Part shown: positions 49,943 through 62,293 of the stretch, piece after piece | Layout: every line of letters starts with the position of its first letter | Position numbering within the stretch: the stretch's first letter is position 1 | Assembly: GCF_018691265.1 (NCBI RefSeq) | Contig: NW_024881313.1 | Location: 18,965,518-19,029,517, forward strand | DNA length: 64,000 nucleotides | Origin: Tyto alba | Taxonomy: Eukaryota > Chordata > Aves > Strigiformes > Tytonidae | Direction of reading: 5' to 3' | Made by a program: the position numbers and the translations under genes | The notes under the pieces: generated by a model | The model's database searches: none | What the model was told of the DNA's origin: nothing | Seen by the model: only the letters and a program-made list of their open reading frames with translations

Positions 49943-50900
49943 TCTTTGGCATACAGACTTTCAAGAAAACAAAAAAAGATCACCATCACCCAAGTGTGAA
50001 TAAAAAAATGTAATTATATTGAGAGTTCCTGTTTTAAAGTACCAGAATTACCTGTCACACCAGAGCACTGGTCTACGGGTCTGCAGGACAACTTTGAAAG
50101 GCATTTGTCACCAAACCGATTCACCAGAGCTACTGAGCCAATTCACACAGGAAAACCATTTAAACTGGCAGCACCTACAATACAATTGGACTGAAAGGAA
50201 AAAATATTTGCTCAAAGTTTGACGTGTGTAAGACATGGGGACAGAAGATGGCAAAAAAGCTTTTTTAAAAATAGTAGAGCAATCAGCTAGGTCTGTTACA
50301 TCAAGCACAGGAGAGAGCTCTCCGGGAGCAGAAGCACCAGTGGAGCACTTGTCCCACACTAAGCCCTGCTCCCAGTGACATTTCTATGTGCTATTTACAT
50401 GCTGAGAAATTCTTGCAGTGCACTGAACTAAGGGTGCTTACTTGGGAGGAAAGATTTAATGACAAATGTTATCTCTGCAAGAGCACATCCTCCTTAAAAT
50501 TGCTGTCTTTAAATCTAACCACAGATCTAATATATTTACTAGCAACTCCACCTGAAAACCTGTGATTTCCCAAAGCCTTGCTTTACGATTGCTCCTCTTC
50601 TCAGACGTTTTTCAAGCAGGTTCTAAAATAGCCTGCCGGCTTCCAACATAAAAACCAAACATATCTCCCAAAGCATCAAAAAATATAACCAATAGATAAA
50701 AACACTTTATCTGACTTTTAAAAATACTGTTGTTGGAGTTACAAATCCAGGATACGTAAATAAGAACTGGGGCCACTAGGTGTTGTTAAAACTATTTCAT
50801 ATTGTTATACGGTTGCTTTGAAGCTTCTATAACTCTGTCAAAATGGAGGTGAGAGATTTTATGGGTACAAGAAAAGTATTTCTTAAGTTCTACATGCTTC

Positions 50901-51650
50901 AAAACTTTCCTAAAACCCCATATGCATGCTGAACATATCTGAAGACAAGATGGACAAAGGCCCCCTACATTACCTGAGGTGCAGACTGCAGTTCCAGAAG
51001 CTGCATGATTTGATGAACAAGTCACCACCGGCATGCTGGGCTGTGGATTTACAGCTCCTGAGCTGCTCCCACAGGAGCTGCCTGACCGTGTCCTTCAGCC
51101 ACCCAGTAAATGACAGGAAGCTTTCACTGGAGAGGTAAAGCACCCTCGCCTCGGGACACAAGGGTCCATTTCACAGGTCTCAGGGAGCAGCTGGTACACT
51201 GGAAGGTGGTGTGACCGTGCACCTCACCTTTGCTCTGAGCCTCAGCACTGAAGAAAGGGCAGGGAAGCACACTTGTGTCAGCTGAGGTCTTAAAAATAGC
51301 TTCCAGGCCCAAAAGCTGATCTCGCCCTGAATTAATCGTAGCCTTTCAGGCACTGTAGCGGTTACAGAGCGACTCTATGTAGATCACGGGTCAGCAACCT
51401 CGCACAAGTGGCATATCAGACTGCATGTATCCATCCCAAATCAGCAGAAACCCAACAGGTACCAGAAGACGCTGCGTGCCAGAGGAAAACGGGTTGCTCA
51501 CTTTAACAGCAGTATCTATCCTCTGTGGAGGAATCAGCTCTTCTGGGATGACAGCTTGGTGGGGAGCAAATGCCAGAGATGCTACTTCTCTGGGATGCCT
51601 CTTAGTACACTACAACCGCTAGCTCCTCTTCTGCTAAGTGCCACTGGAAG
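50901..51650. other. GC-richer patch with clustered minus-strand splice-like signals
   Basis: Between AT-rich flanks this patch carries the minus donor CCTCAG|GTAATG (exon side ending at about 50,978), the 20-nt microexon candidate and open frames on both strands near 50,926-51,161. It may contain a real exon or a lost gene fragment. No domain is recognised. Confidence 0.25.
51228..51247 (-). other. 20-nt microexon candidate, minus strand (unproven)
   Basis: A near-ideal acceptor (TGCTTCCCTGCCCTTTCTTCAG with its purine-free tract) is followed by only 20 nt and then AAAG|GTGAGG. The short frame reads AEAQSK. The splice signals are the best matched pair seen on this strand, but the length is unusual and not a multiple of three. 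Confidence 0.15.
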
Positions 51651-52916
51651 TACGTGTCCCTCTTTGCAATATACTCTTACCAAACGGATGGCTGACATAA
51701 CATGAAGGTGCATGGGCAAGAGGAAGAAAAACCCATACAAAGAGGTATTCTCAGCCCCAAGTCTCAATGCATCTCCTCTTTGGTATGTGTCACTCCCATC
51801 TCCTGTCACCCACAGGTGACTTCTGCACAACCTTCTAATTCACATCTTCTCTGTATCACCAAATAATAACAGTTTTTCTGCCCACAGAGCTTTAGGTGGA
51901 TCCATCTCCATTAACCCAAATGTTAATGCATTTACCTCAAACACGAGTACTCTGGCTGCATGCAATGAATGTCCAAGAGACTGAAATGCAGCTCCTTCCC
52001 AAAGGCAAAAATTGCATAATTTTGGGGGGGTAATGGTGTAGCCAGATGCAGTGCCTGGGTCAGGTGATGGTATGTGTTATGGACCACAGTTTCTACATAC
52101 ACAGCAGATTTCTGTGTTAGTACAGAGGCTGTTTATAAACTGCTCTGCAGATACATACTGTGACATGCCACCATTATGCAAATCAATGTGCCTGTTCCTG
52201 TCTGGTCGATGCACCCCAATTTCTTTTCTGTGGGAACAACAGTGAAGGAAGTATGAAGAGGAGTGGTCTTGCCTCAAGACAGCAGCAAAATGAGGCTGGA
52301 ACGCACAGCTGGACAGGGAACTTGGAGGCTCGGGTATAACATACAGCACCTTCTCTGGCATGCTGGTCTGCACATGTTCATGCTGCTGCCATGGGAATTA
52401 AGCTGTACAGGAGATTCTTCACAAGCTAAGTGTTCAACTAGCTGCACAATAAGCATACACCCTTAATATACGTATTTCTTAATGATCCTAGAAGCGAAGA
52501 GGAACAAGATGTCACATGAAAAATTTCTTGTACCTGTTCTCTTGTATCCTTTCAGCAGCTTTGCGTGCTACTGACTACAGAGCCGGATGAGCCTTTTTTG
52601 ACCCAGTACCACCACTCATTCCTGTGGTAGATCCTCTTCTCTTCCAGCAATCAGTGTTAAGAGAATTCCTGAACTGGGGTCATACCTAGCATATCTGATT
52701 TAACAGGACTTTCTCCCACCAGTTTGTCTAACTGCTTCTGGAATAAGTTTTTGCTATCCATCTCTACAACTGAATGACATGTAATAAAAACCAAACCATC
52801 TCCCTCCTTCTGTTTGGTTTACATCTGTCCCAGATGTAAATTCTGAGTAAAGTTCCTTATTCATCGGTATCATGCCACTTACTATTTTACAGCTCTCTAA
52901 CACATCGTGGTTGATC

Positions 52917-52968
52917 GTTTCCTTTCCAGGATGGAGTTCCAGCAGGGAGTTTCCTTTCCAGGATGGAG
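52917..52968 (+). repeat. 20-bp perfect direct repeat, period 32
   Basis: The 20-mer GTTTCCTTTCCAGGATGGAG occurs at 52,917-52,936 and again at 52,949-52,968, separated by 12 nt. It looks like a recent local tandem duplication in otherwise unique DNA. Confidence 0.9.
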
Positions 52969-54596
52969 AGTTCAAGTCTGTTTCTGCACATTTGTATTTC
53001 TTGTCTTATACTTCTTCACTGAATACACAGTTTTCCAGTATTAGTTATCTTAATTAATTCAAATGCCTTCCCTTCCTAACTAGGTAAAGCCACTGAAAGA
53101 CTGTAAGCTCTGAATCTGCAACCCTTCCAACTATTTCTGCTTTAAATCTGATCCAAAACTGTAAATTTTGCTTTGTCACCCAACGGACTCATTTTTCACT
53201 GTCCTTTTCTATTTGATTCCATGCTGAAGAGATTTTGTTGTAGTTTTACAGAAGTGTACTACACAAATCACTTTTAGATACAGGTATACATAATTTTAAG
53301 CTAATATATATTTTGAAAGTTATTGAATAAGAGAAATTGTTTTACGGACTTCAATTGGCACAATGACTTCTAGGACAAAAACATTTTTATCATGACTGCT
53401 CACCTAGAATACAGTTTCTGCCCAACAAAAACCAACAGGAAAAAGAGAGAATTAAGAATTCTTTTTTTTTTTTTTTTCTTTTTCTAAATTAAACAAATCC
53501 TCATATGTCACAACCTCCCTGCTGGGCCCTTCTAGGTTGTGCTGCCCTTTCACTCAGGAACAGCAGGAACAGACTCAAGCCTTTGCTGTGAAATAACCAA
53601 ACAGAAAGTATTTCCCAGAGGAATAATTTTATCCTTCTCTACGTAGTCTCCCCCCCACCTTTACATTCCCATATTACTCTTAAAAGACACTGACAGCATA
53701 CTGAAGGCTCTGTCACACAAAAATTACATCTGCAGAGGACAGGAATTCAATCTTGTAACACTTCTTTCTGACTGGATATAATTTTTGTAGACCCTATCCT
53801 AAAATGGAAAGTGTTTTTCTCTTTCTAATTGGTTTCACCTTTTGGCAAAACAAGCCTCACAAGTTCAAAGGAAGATTGTGAATGAGATGGTTTATTGGAG
53901 ATGAAAACAATAGCTACTGGCTTTGTGAATGCCAGAAAAAAAAGGAACACAAATAAAACATTAGCCATCCCCTACTGAACAGAAAGACTGCAGGAGACAG
54001 GTATCTGCTAAGACTAAAACCATAACTCCACCTTGTTAGAAGTTCTACAAATAAAATGAGAGAAAAGTGAGTCTGAAAGGGAAATTGCCTTAAGTGGAAA
54101 AGTGTTTTAGGCTGGATATGACACATTTATGATTGTAGAACTGAACTAGTACCATTGCAAGGGAAACATTTTAGTTAAGGAAAAGCAGAAATCCTGCCAG
54201 GGCTGTCCCAAAATATTCCTGTTCTGTAACAAGAGATCCACTGCAATATAAAACATACGTACTTCAGAGTTTGTACTGTTACTCTAAACATGCTTCACCA
54301 ACATATAAAAACACTAAATAAAAGTTGATAAATAATTAGTAATTTATTTTTTTTTTTACTTAAGGAGAAATACTACTGAGCAATAAAGAAAACCTGAAAT
54401 TAAAAAACCCCACAATTAATTACCAAAAGAACATCTCTCTCAGCAACACTGAAAAATAAGAGCATCAAAATACAGTTTTCCTGTAGACAGCATATGTAAA
54501 CTTTTAATTTTATTTTTATTATATACTCATTTTACCAAGCACATTTCCAGGTTAAATAAAATAATGATATTTGAAACAGTTTACATTCGAAATATC

Positions 54597-54614
54597 TTTT
54601 TTTTTTTTTTTTTT
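54597..54614 (+). repeat. T18 homopolymer
   Basis: Eighteen consecutive T in AT-rich non-coding DNA. Confidence 0.9.
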
Positions 54615-57600
54615 ACTTTAAAACACCCTGACCTGACAGTCAAGTTTTACAAGATGATAAAACACATCTGTTATCGAGCAGAACTACTCTTCAGACCATT
54701 TCTACAACTTCACCCTTGTGTCTCAACAATGCACCTAACGCTGAAGTCTGACAGACAGACTACCTATTTGGCCATTTCTTACTGCTTAAGGGGTAATAAC
54801 ATTTTGTGTAGATAATTACATTACATACAAATACTTTGTCATTTATTTTGGCAGTGATGTATATCAAGCTTACTGTTAACCACAGCAAACTCAAATTTTT
54901 TTTGAAAGGAAAACTACAATTGATTATTCGTGAAGCCTGTATTTTACACCTTCTTGAGCATAAGCAGATAAATTTACAGTGTCACTGTTGCTGAGATTTC
55001 CTGCTATTTTTATTTTCTACTGACAGAATATTCAAAGCTGACAAATGTTGTAGAACAGACACAGTTATTAAAAGCTTCAATTTACAGCAAATAGTGACAG
55101 TTTGCTTTTGCTGCTCATAAACCAAAAATCTAAGAGGTGTAAATAGAGGGAATGTGGCAACAAAACACTTAGTTCTTTAAATAATTCTACAAGTAACGGT
55201 GATACAGAGTAACACACTTGCTGTCATTGTGTGCATCCAACATCATCAGGTTTATGGATCTTGAAACAGCCCTTTTAAATTTGGCTTACACAAAAACCCC
55301 AGGTACCACGTGCCTAAGTGAACAGAAAGATTACACAGAGGATAAAGTGTACAGTATAAGCACACCTCTGTGAACTGCTGGGCTTTGCTGTGAAATACCA
55401 CTGTTCTTACTAAGGCGGTGCTTACGTTTGATGAAGTGTTGTCTCTCACCTCTCTAGCTTCAGTCCCTAAAATGGTTACTTCTCCTTCCTCACTCCCTTC
55501 TCTCCCCCCACCATAAAATCTGGGTAGCAATTACTACTAAAGCTTTTCAACACACAAAAAGTTTATATTTATCTTTCAATAACCCTATCAAAAACTTGAT
55601 TTCAGCACACAGGTCTCTGAATCCGAATAATTTTAAGCCCTTTTATGCAACACTGAGGTAGTTGTCTGAGATGATGAGGATCCCTCGGAACAAGGCATTA
55701 TTCCTGCTTGGAGATGACTAGTCAGATACCTAAAACATTTCTGGTATTAAATACTGAATTGCTACCTGTAAATTGGTAATATTATAAGGTAGAGTAAGAA
55801 AGAAAAGGAAGGAAAGTGTACCTGCCACTTCATGGCAAAGACTGGCAGAAAACTGTCGAAGAGAGCTGTAACACTTTGTATTTTGGATGTTCTGGCACTA
55901 CTGCAGTTCCAAAGTGCACATCTCTGCCCGACCTCCGCGCTGGCAGGAAGGCTGAGGCAGCTGGAACGTGTTGGACCTCACCTCACAAAGGACCTACAGC
56001 AGGTCTGGGGGTGGGCAGCATCCGTGATGGAGCTTAAGGTGTTTGATCTCCCCCCTAGCAAAGAATACTCGCACAAGAAAAGGTGATTTACTGAGTGGCA
56101 GGGTGAAATACGGAAGACTAAATCATCTTACTCATAAATGAACATACTGAGTAACTATTCTGTGATTGCAGTGTCGTATGACCCTAACTTGGCTACTGTG
56201 CACAAACAAGTCTGATGGTACATTTAACTTTTTAAGACATCTCCTCTTGTTTCTTTCCCCTAAAACCTTTTTCACCAAGCATTTTTTTTCCCCACATACT
56301 CAACGCTAACACAAAAAAGGTCTCCCTGTGCTTGAAAACATGTGTTAATAAATCTGCATTTTGCACAACTGACACTAAACAGTTTTGCATAACTTTTCCT
56401 CTCGTGGCACAGTGAAAACTCCCAGCACAGAGAACAGCAGACACTGCTTTGCTTTCCAGTAAGTTAAAATTTCCTAATAAGACTCATTTTCAGTATATCA
56501 AGCTTGCAGAAAAATCTTTTTTACTTTAGTTATAATATGCACAGTGATTGCTCTGAAGACTGATGTTTCAAACAAAACAGGAAATCAGTTGTTGATTTCA
56601 CTGGAGAAACCAATTTAAACACAGGTGTGGGTTCTGACCAACGCAAGTTGCAGCACATTTCAGTAACTGGCCATATACCATCTGTATACCATGGGATGAA
56701 TAAAAAGGAATACTTAATACATACTTTAATAAGAACAGAAATCTTGAAGTTATATGTTTGATGCATTAAATTTTAATTTAATTTCTTACTTTCTCCTAGT
56801 TATCTTCTCAGCTCAAAAAAAAAAAAAAAGTTGACTAACAAAACAGTGAAATTCTATTTATTTCATGTTTTCACACTGAAATTTTAAAAGATGACCGACA
56901 GCAGACAATCTTTCAGGCTTCACTGCTGCTTCCAAAATATCCCCAAAGGAAAAATCTTTTGATAGCCACACTTGACAAGAGCAGAAAACAACCTCATAAG
57001 GTAGCAAGCATGCTGTGGGACATTTCTCTACTTTAAATGCTGCTATTTGCTTACTAAAAAACTTGAAAGTTTTCTGTTCACATTCTTTCCTGATAAAGTT
57101 GTGTTTTCAGCTACATAAGGGTATTGTAAAAGCTCTTGACTTCGTTTTAAAGTAAATAAACTTTTCTCCCTCTTCTATGTTAAAGAGTCTTCAAGGTTGG
57201 GACAGAAACCTAGTTTCTAAAAAAACCCAGAAAATCTATTGTAACATTTTATTGTGGTTCACACCTCCCTCTAGCAAAACATATGCTATGAAGCAACGTG
57301 ATGGGTCTGAAATAAGAGGACTACGGTTCCATGACAGAGGTTAAGATCATGGAGGTATTGCCTCACAATGAACTCTGCTCACTGAGGAAGTTAGAAGCAA
57401 ACTGAGTCTGTGTTCCAGATTTCATGTGGCCTTTGGAAACAGTTGCTGACCAAAATCACGATCTCTCTGCTGAAATCCTTTCCCCCCCAAGGAAAGCCCC
57501 CAGCCCATACAGTGTCAGGTCTCTTCTTCCCCTTTGGGATTTAGACATCACTGTTTTAATCTTTGTTCATTTAAACATTCTGTATTTATATAATATTTAT

Positions 57601-57727
57601 GCACATAAAGCACCATGGGCAGATCTGAAAATCATCAAATACTATGGAGCAACAAAGAGGGTGCTAATTAATTATCGCTTCAATAGCTTTTTAGGGAGAA
57701 AGAAAGCACAAGGTACTTGCTTCCTTC

Positions 57728-57749
57728 TTTTTTTTTTTTTTTTTTTTTT
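57728..57749 (+). repeat. T22 homopolymer ending in an acceptor-like GCAG
   Basis: Twenty-two T followed directly by GCAG and a purine-rich stretch (GGAGAGAGAAGGGGAG). It is the longest uninterrupted homopolymer I found and has the form of a strong plus-strand splice acceptor, but no supported exon follows. Confidence 0.85.
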
Positions 57750-60700
57750 GCAGGGAGAGAGAAGGGGAGAGGAAGGGTAAAGAAAGGCCAGACTTTGAGA
57801 ACATAGTAAGAAAGTCAGAAAAATAAGGCTGACAGGACACTGAGAACTCATCTGTTTCAATCTTCTGCCTCATGACAGGATTAACTCAAGTTTGTCTTGA
57901 GATCTTTATAAAGATCTCCAGTGATGACAGAAGTCAATTTGAGTCCCACTTTTTTGTATTTTTCTCACTCAAGACCACACTTTTTTTCCCTTCCTCTTCT
58001 CTGAACACTTGTAAAATATTTGGAAACATTTCAACATTTACTTCTTCTGGGTAAACCCTTTGATTTGTCCATCTTTCCTCACAGGTGAACTTCTCTAGCC
58101 TTTGACTTTGCGCCTGTTCTTCTGCTCCAGACTTTCTCTAATTGGTTGCCATCTTTCCTGCAGCTGGGATATGTGCTGGGATAGGGCTGATAGAACTGAG
58201 TACAGCAGGCACATTACTTCTCCCATGTCACACAAGACACTTCCTCAGTGGTGTGGTGGCATTTGCTGACCCTCTGTGGTTCCAGAGCTCAGTCTGCAGA
58301 TACAGTGCTCAGCAGAAATTCCCAACCATGTACTCCTGCAGCCAGTACTTTACACTCAGCTCTGATGAACTGCAGGCTGTTCTTCTCAGGACACAGTAGT
58401 GGCAGTAGTATTTATATTTCAAATGTTATTTTATTTCCCCAAATCATCAATGGTGGATTTTTTTAATTGTAACTCTCTTTCCTGTACTGTTATCTTCTCT
58501 TCAACTCTGCTAGTCACGTTATCATGCTGTCATACCTACAGATAAAAATACTTGTCTACTGGTCTCAAATATACAAGTTCTAAATTTTTCAGAGGAATAC
58601 TTTCTTATACAAATAAACAGTATGACTAAACAGTCAGTAGGCAAGTAGTACAGTAAGTAGCAGAAAGAGAAAGAAAAACAATGCCTGATATAAATACTGA
58701 TACACCTTGTCCCTGTTATTCATGGTATCATGTATCTCTTCATTTTTTTCCTTTATTCTTAGCTAGCAACTGCTTATATGGCAACCTCAGGACCTAGCAG
58801 TAGAAGGGAATGTGCTTTAACCTTTGTGCAGCAGAGCAACAGCTTCTCCCAAACAAGCAGGAGTGGAGGAAAGACGATCTGACTTGCACTATGAGATGGG
58901 GTTAAAGATGGCATCCAGGAAAACTTCTTCAGAGATCTGCTGAAACATCTGATTTCTCCTACAGCAATATTGGCTATTCTAGGAAAACCAGCCACTGCTT
59001 TCCTCTAAGCTTTCTTTACTCAAATTTGGCTCAAGAAAGAGGCTTGGAAATGTCCTCAAGAATTCATAGTTGTTCTGAAGAGTCATTTTCTAATGTAGAT
59101 ACTTACACTCTGATCCAGTAAAGTGCTAAAACTAATGCCCAGCAGGTGTAGGCATGTATAAAGGAATATATACCTGTTAAGTGAATTATGTACTATCTCT
59201 GATTCAGGTGCCCCATGCAACAAGCATAGTAATGACAAAGAGGGAGTCAGAGCTCCAGGGGCTGTAAAACTATAATGAAATAAAACATGGGCTGGTTAGT
59301 GTGAATAAAGTCTTGAGGTAATTAAGTTCTGTTGCAAAGCTTTGAAAATTCTTCCACTGGAAATCAAACAAATTTTGGAGCGATCTGAATTTGAATCCTG
59401 ATGCTGTTTCCTTCAGAACACTCTGAAGATCTGGCCATTCCCCACTGTCCAGATAGCAAAGAACATCACTTCCCTCTGCATATGTCATTCCTCTCCTGTC
59501 CATACCAAAAGGTACCAAAACTAAGTTTACCCTTTTTCACTGCATTGTGTTCAATCTTCTGTTTTCTCTTTAGTCAGCTCTGCCCAACTCCAATCTGATA
59601 CAAAAAGACCACAGGAACATCTTTTTTTTTCCCCTGTCAATACCATTTCCTCTGCCCTATCAATGATGTTAAAATTATTGTCCCATTTACCCATTCCCCA
59701 CATAGTAAACTCCTGATGTTCTTCCAGCAACCCATGTGTGGACAAATTTCTCCTGATATGGTATGGCAAGGAATTACCCCTTGAAACTCAACATTTTCAA
59801 TGAGGTTCCATTTATACTGTGAAGCACCTAAGCAGTTATCAAAAATAATAACGAAATTATAAAGAACTTGGGAAATATTTATTCCCTTTGACATTGTTTC
59901 GTCTTTTAGACTCAGTTCTCAGGATCAGGAACTGTCTTCTATTTCAAGATAATCTGTGACATTTTGGTAGCATCCAAAACCTAATAATCATAACAATAAA
60001 AACAGTAACATATTTCAGATGTCGTCCTTAGAGATTTCATGTTCCAAAGGGTTCAGCCAATTAATGGAAAAATCAATGTTGCCAGTAATTGTTTTTAGAG
60101 TTGGTTGGTTCAACCCCTTTGAATACGATGGTTATATTTCCACCCACTGAGTAAACAACCGTGATAGAAAGCTCATTTACATGATTTTTAGAACATACCA
60201 GCACAAACTGAAGTGATCTGCATGATTTGCAAGGCCTGCAACTTGATGGTTTTTTCAGTGCATGTGCCAACATTAAAAAAACCCTCTCTTGCAACTCAGT
60301 ATGGGAGCAGGGTATTAGGAAAAAAAAAAAAAACAACCTAATAGAACCCTGTCTTTTTAGCTATAACATATTTTGAACAACTTCTACCACTTAGTCAACA
60401 AAATTAGCAATCAGTAGAAAGCCTAAAGCAAGATGGATGGTTTAGTTAGTAACATTATTTCAGAGGTCTGTAACAAATAGCAGCATCAAATGAATAAATA
60501 ATGTTCAAAATCTAACAGCCGGCTTCCCTAACAGTGTGAAAATATGTAAATGTTACATTGCTTTACTCTTCAAACTGGCTCTCCTTTCATTCCTCTGAGA
60601 CTCTTCTGTCAGAATAACAAGCTAAAAACAAAATATGAATGACAAGTGCACATACTTAGCTGATTGAGAACATAGAGTCGAACAGTAACCATATTAATCT

Positions 60701-61129
60701 CATCTCTTAAAGAGGTTGTGTGAATTGCAGGCAGAAATATTGATTTTGATCTAGTCTACTGCAGCGTTGATTGATAATCGGTGTTCAAAATCTATGCAGG
60801 AGTGCTTTCCTCCAAAACAGCAACCTTCAGCACTTTTCTTTCTTCGATTAGGACACCTAGAATTTTATACTTAAAACCCATTAACACTGTCAAAATCCTG
60901 TGCTATTTCTATACATCTTTGACAAACATCTGACTTGTGAACTACTAGTGTACACGTAATCACAGCCTGAAAACATAAGAAAACTGTAAATGTTATCAGT
61001 GACTTTACTCTTAATCTGATTTTTTTCAGTGAATCAAGTATTCATTATATCGAAGCAAATTCTCTCTTCAGTGCACTACTGTCATGCTGACTTGCCTGTG
61101 TGTGCATGCTGCAGTGACATTATAACCTC

Positions 61130-61340
61130 TCGTATGTCCCCAACTCAGCTTAACAGTGCCACACTATCCTCACTGTCCCCCTTCCGTATACCACACACCT
61201 GCCATCACGCTACAAGATCCTAACCTCATTCCCAGTAATTCATCACTCCCTTTCCTGCATACCCCCTGCCAATTCACAAACCACCTCACCAGACCAAGGC
61301 TCCTGAAGCTCCCGTTCAGCACTTCCAGGAGTAAGATGCA
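61130..61340 (+). repeat. C-rich, G-poor tract (second copy?)
   Basis: The plus strand is C/A/T-rich with few G (GTCCCCAACTC, CTGTCCCCCTTCCG, CATACCCCCTGCC). Composition and a short aligned stretch resemble 25,795-26,050. Confidence 0.35.
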
Positions 61341-62238
61341 GTGGATTACTTGGTATGCAATGCCTCACTTAAGTATCAAAGAGTGGCTCTCAGCTCCCAT
61401 CACTGTTTCTACATGATGGTGCCTCATCTGAAAAGTTATGGCTGGTCCAGGCACAGTGGTGGTTCTTTGTCACAATCCCTATCTGGGTATTAGTAGAACA
61501 ATTTGATCTTAAGTATAATAAATCCTATTCCCATGCTTGGCCCCCAATGAATCGAGAAGATCAGTTCAAACAAAAAAAAGACCCATCAGTTAATGAACTT
61601 ACAGAACCTGCTGGTACAGGAGACTGTACTGGCAGACAGTTTCAGTAGATTCAAAAAAGAATGAGATAAATTCACTGACAACAGGTCCATAAATAGGCGA
61701 TGAAAGGAAGAGTCAAGGATGTACTCTCCATCACCCCTAATACAACGATGCTGGATGCTGAGAGGGAACAAGGGGAAGGGACTGCAGGTAGCAGCCCATC
61801 TTGTGGGTCTCCCTGAACAGTATCTCCTACTTCCTCTCAAGGGGAGGCTGCTGGGCTCAACAGGTCATGGATCAAACACAAAAGGTCTTTTCTTATGTCC
61901 TTAGGATATCCATTGTAGAACCTGGAAGCTGAAGCAGTCAAACCACAGGTAAGACTAGCCACAAATGAATGATGTTGTAAAGGTTTTATTCAGAAAAAAA
62001 AAATATACTTGTCCAAAAAGGTCAAGAATCATTATTTTATATATAGCTATGAAAAACTCTCAAGCTACAAAAAGAAAACTGAAACATTTCATTTCAAAGT
62101 TTCACTATGAAAGGTTAGGGAAACAGTTGCCTAAACTCCAATTAGTGCCGTATCCCGCAATTTTCACACACTAATTCACAAAGGCCCATTTTAATTAAAG
62201 GAAAAACACCAGGTCACTTTTGTTGGCATCATTAGGGG

Positions 62239-62293
62239 AAAAAAAAAAAAACAAAACACAACACCCAACAAACCAGCAGCAAAAAAAAAAAAA
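62239..62293 (+). repeat. A-rich tract (two A runs around CAAAACACAACACC)
   Basis: Two A runs of about 13 nt each flank an A/C-rich spacer free of G until its 3' end. Low complexity only. Confidence 0.85.

Larger units (their letters stand above)
38531..50900. other. Intron-like AT-rich region
   Basis: No supported gene. It holds the T20 and A18 runs, the 39.85-kb stem-loop, a pyrimidine tract (40,495-40,795), the CTTTT microsatellite and the AC and AT microsatellites. The open frames at 39,945-40,379 (minus) and 41,798-42,208 (plus) lack splice support or a recognisable domain. Confidence 0.45.
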
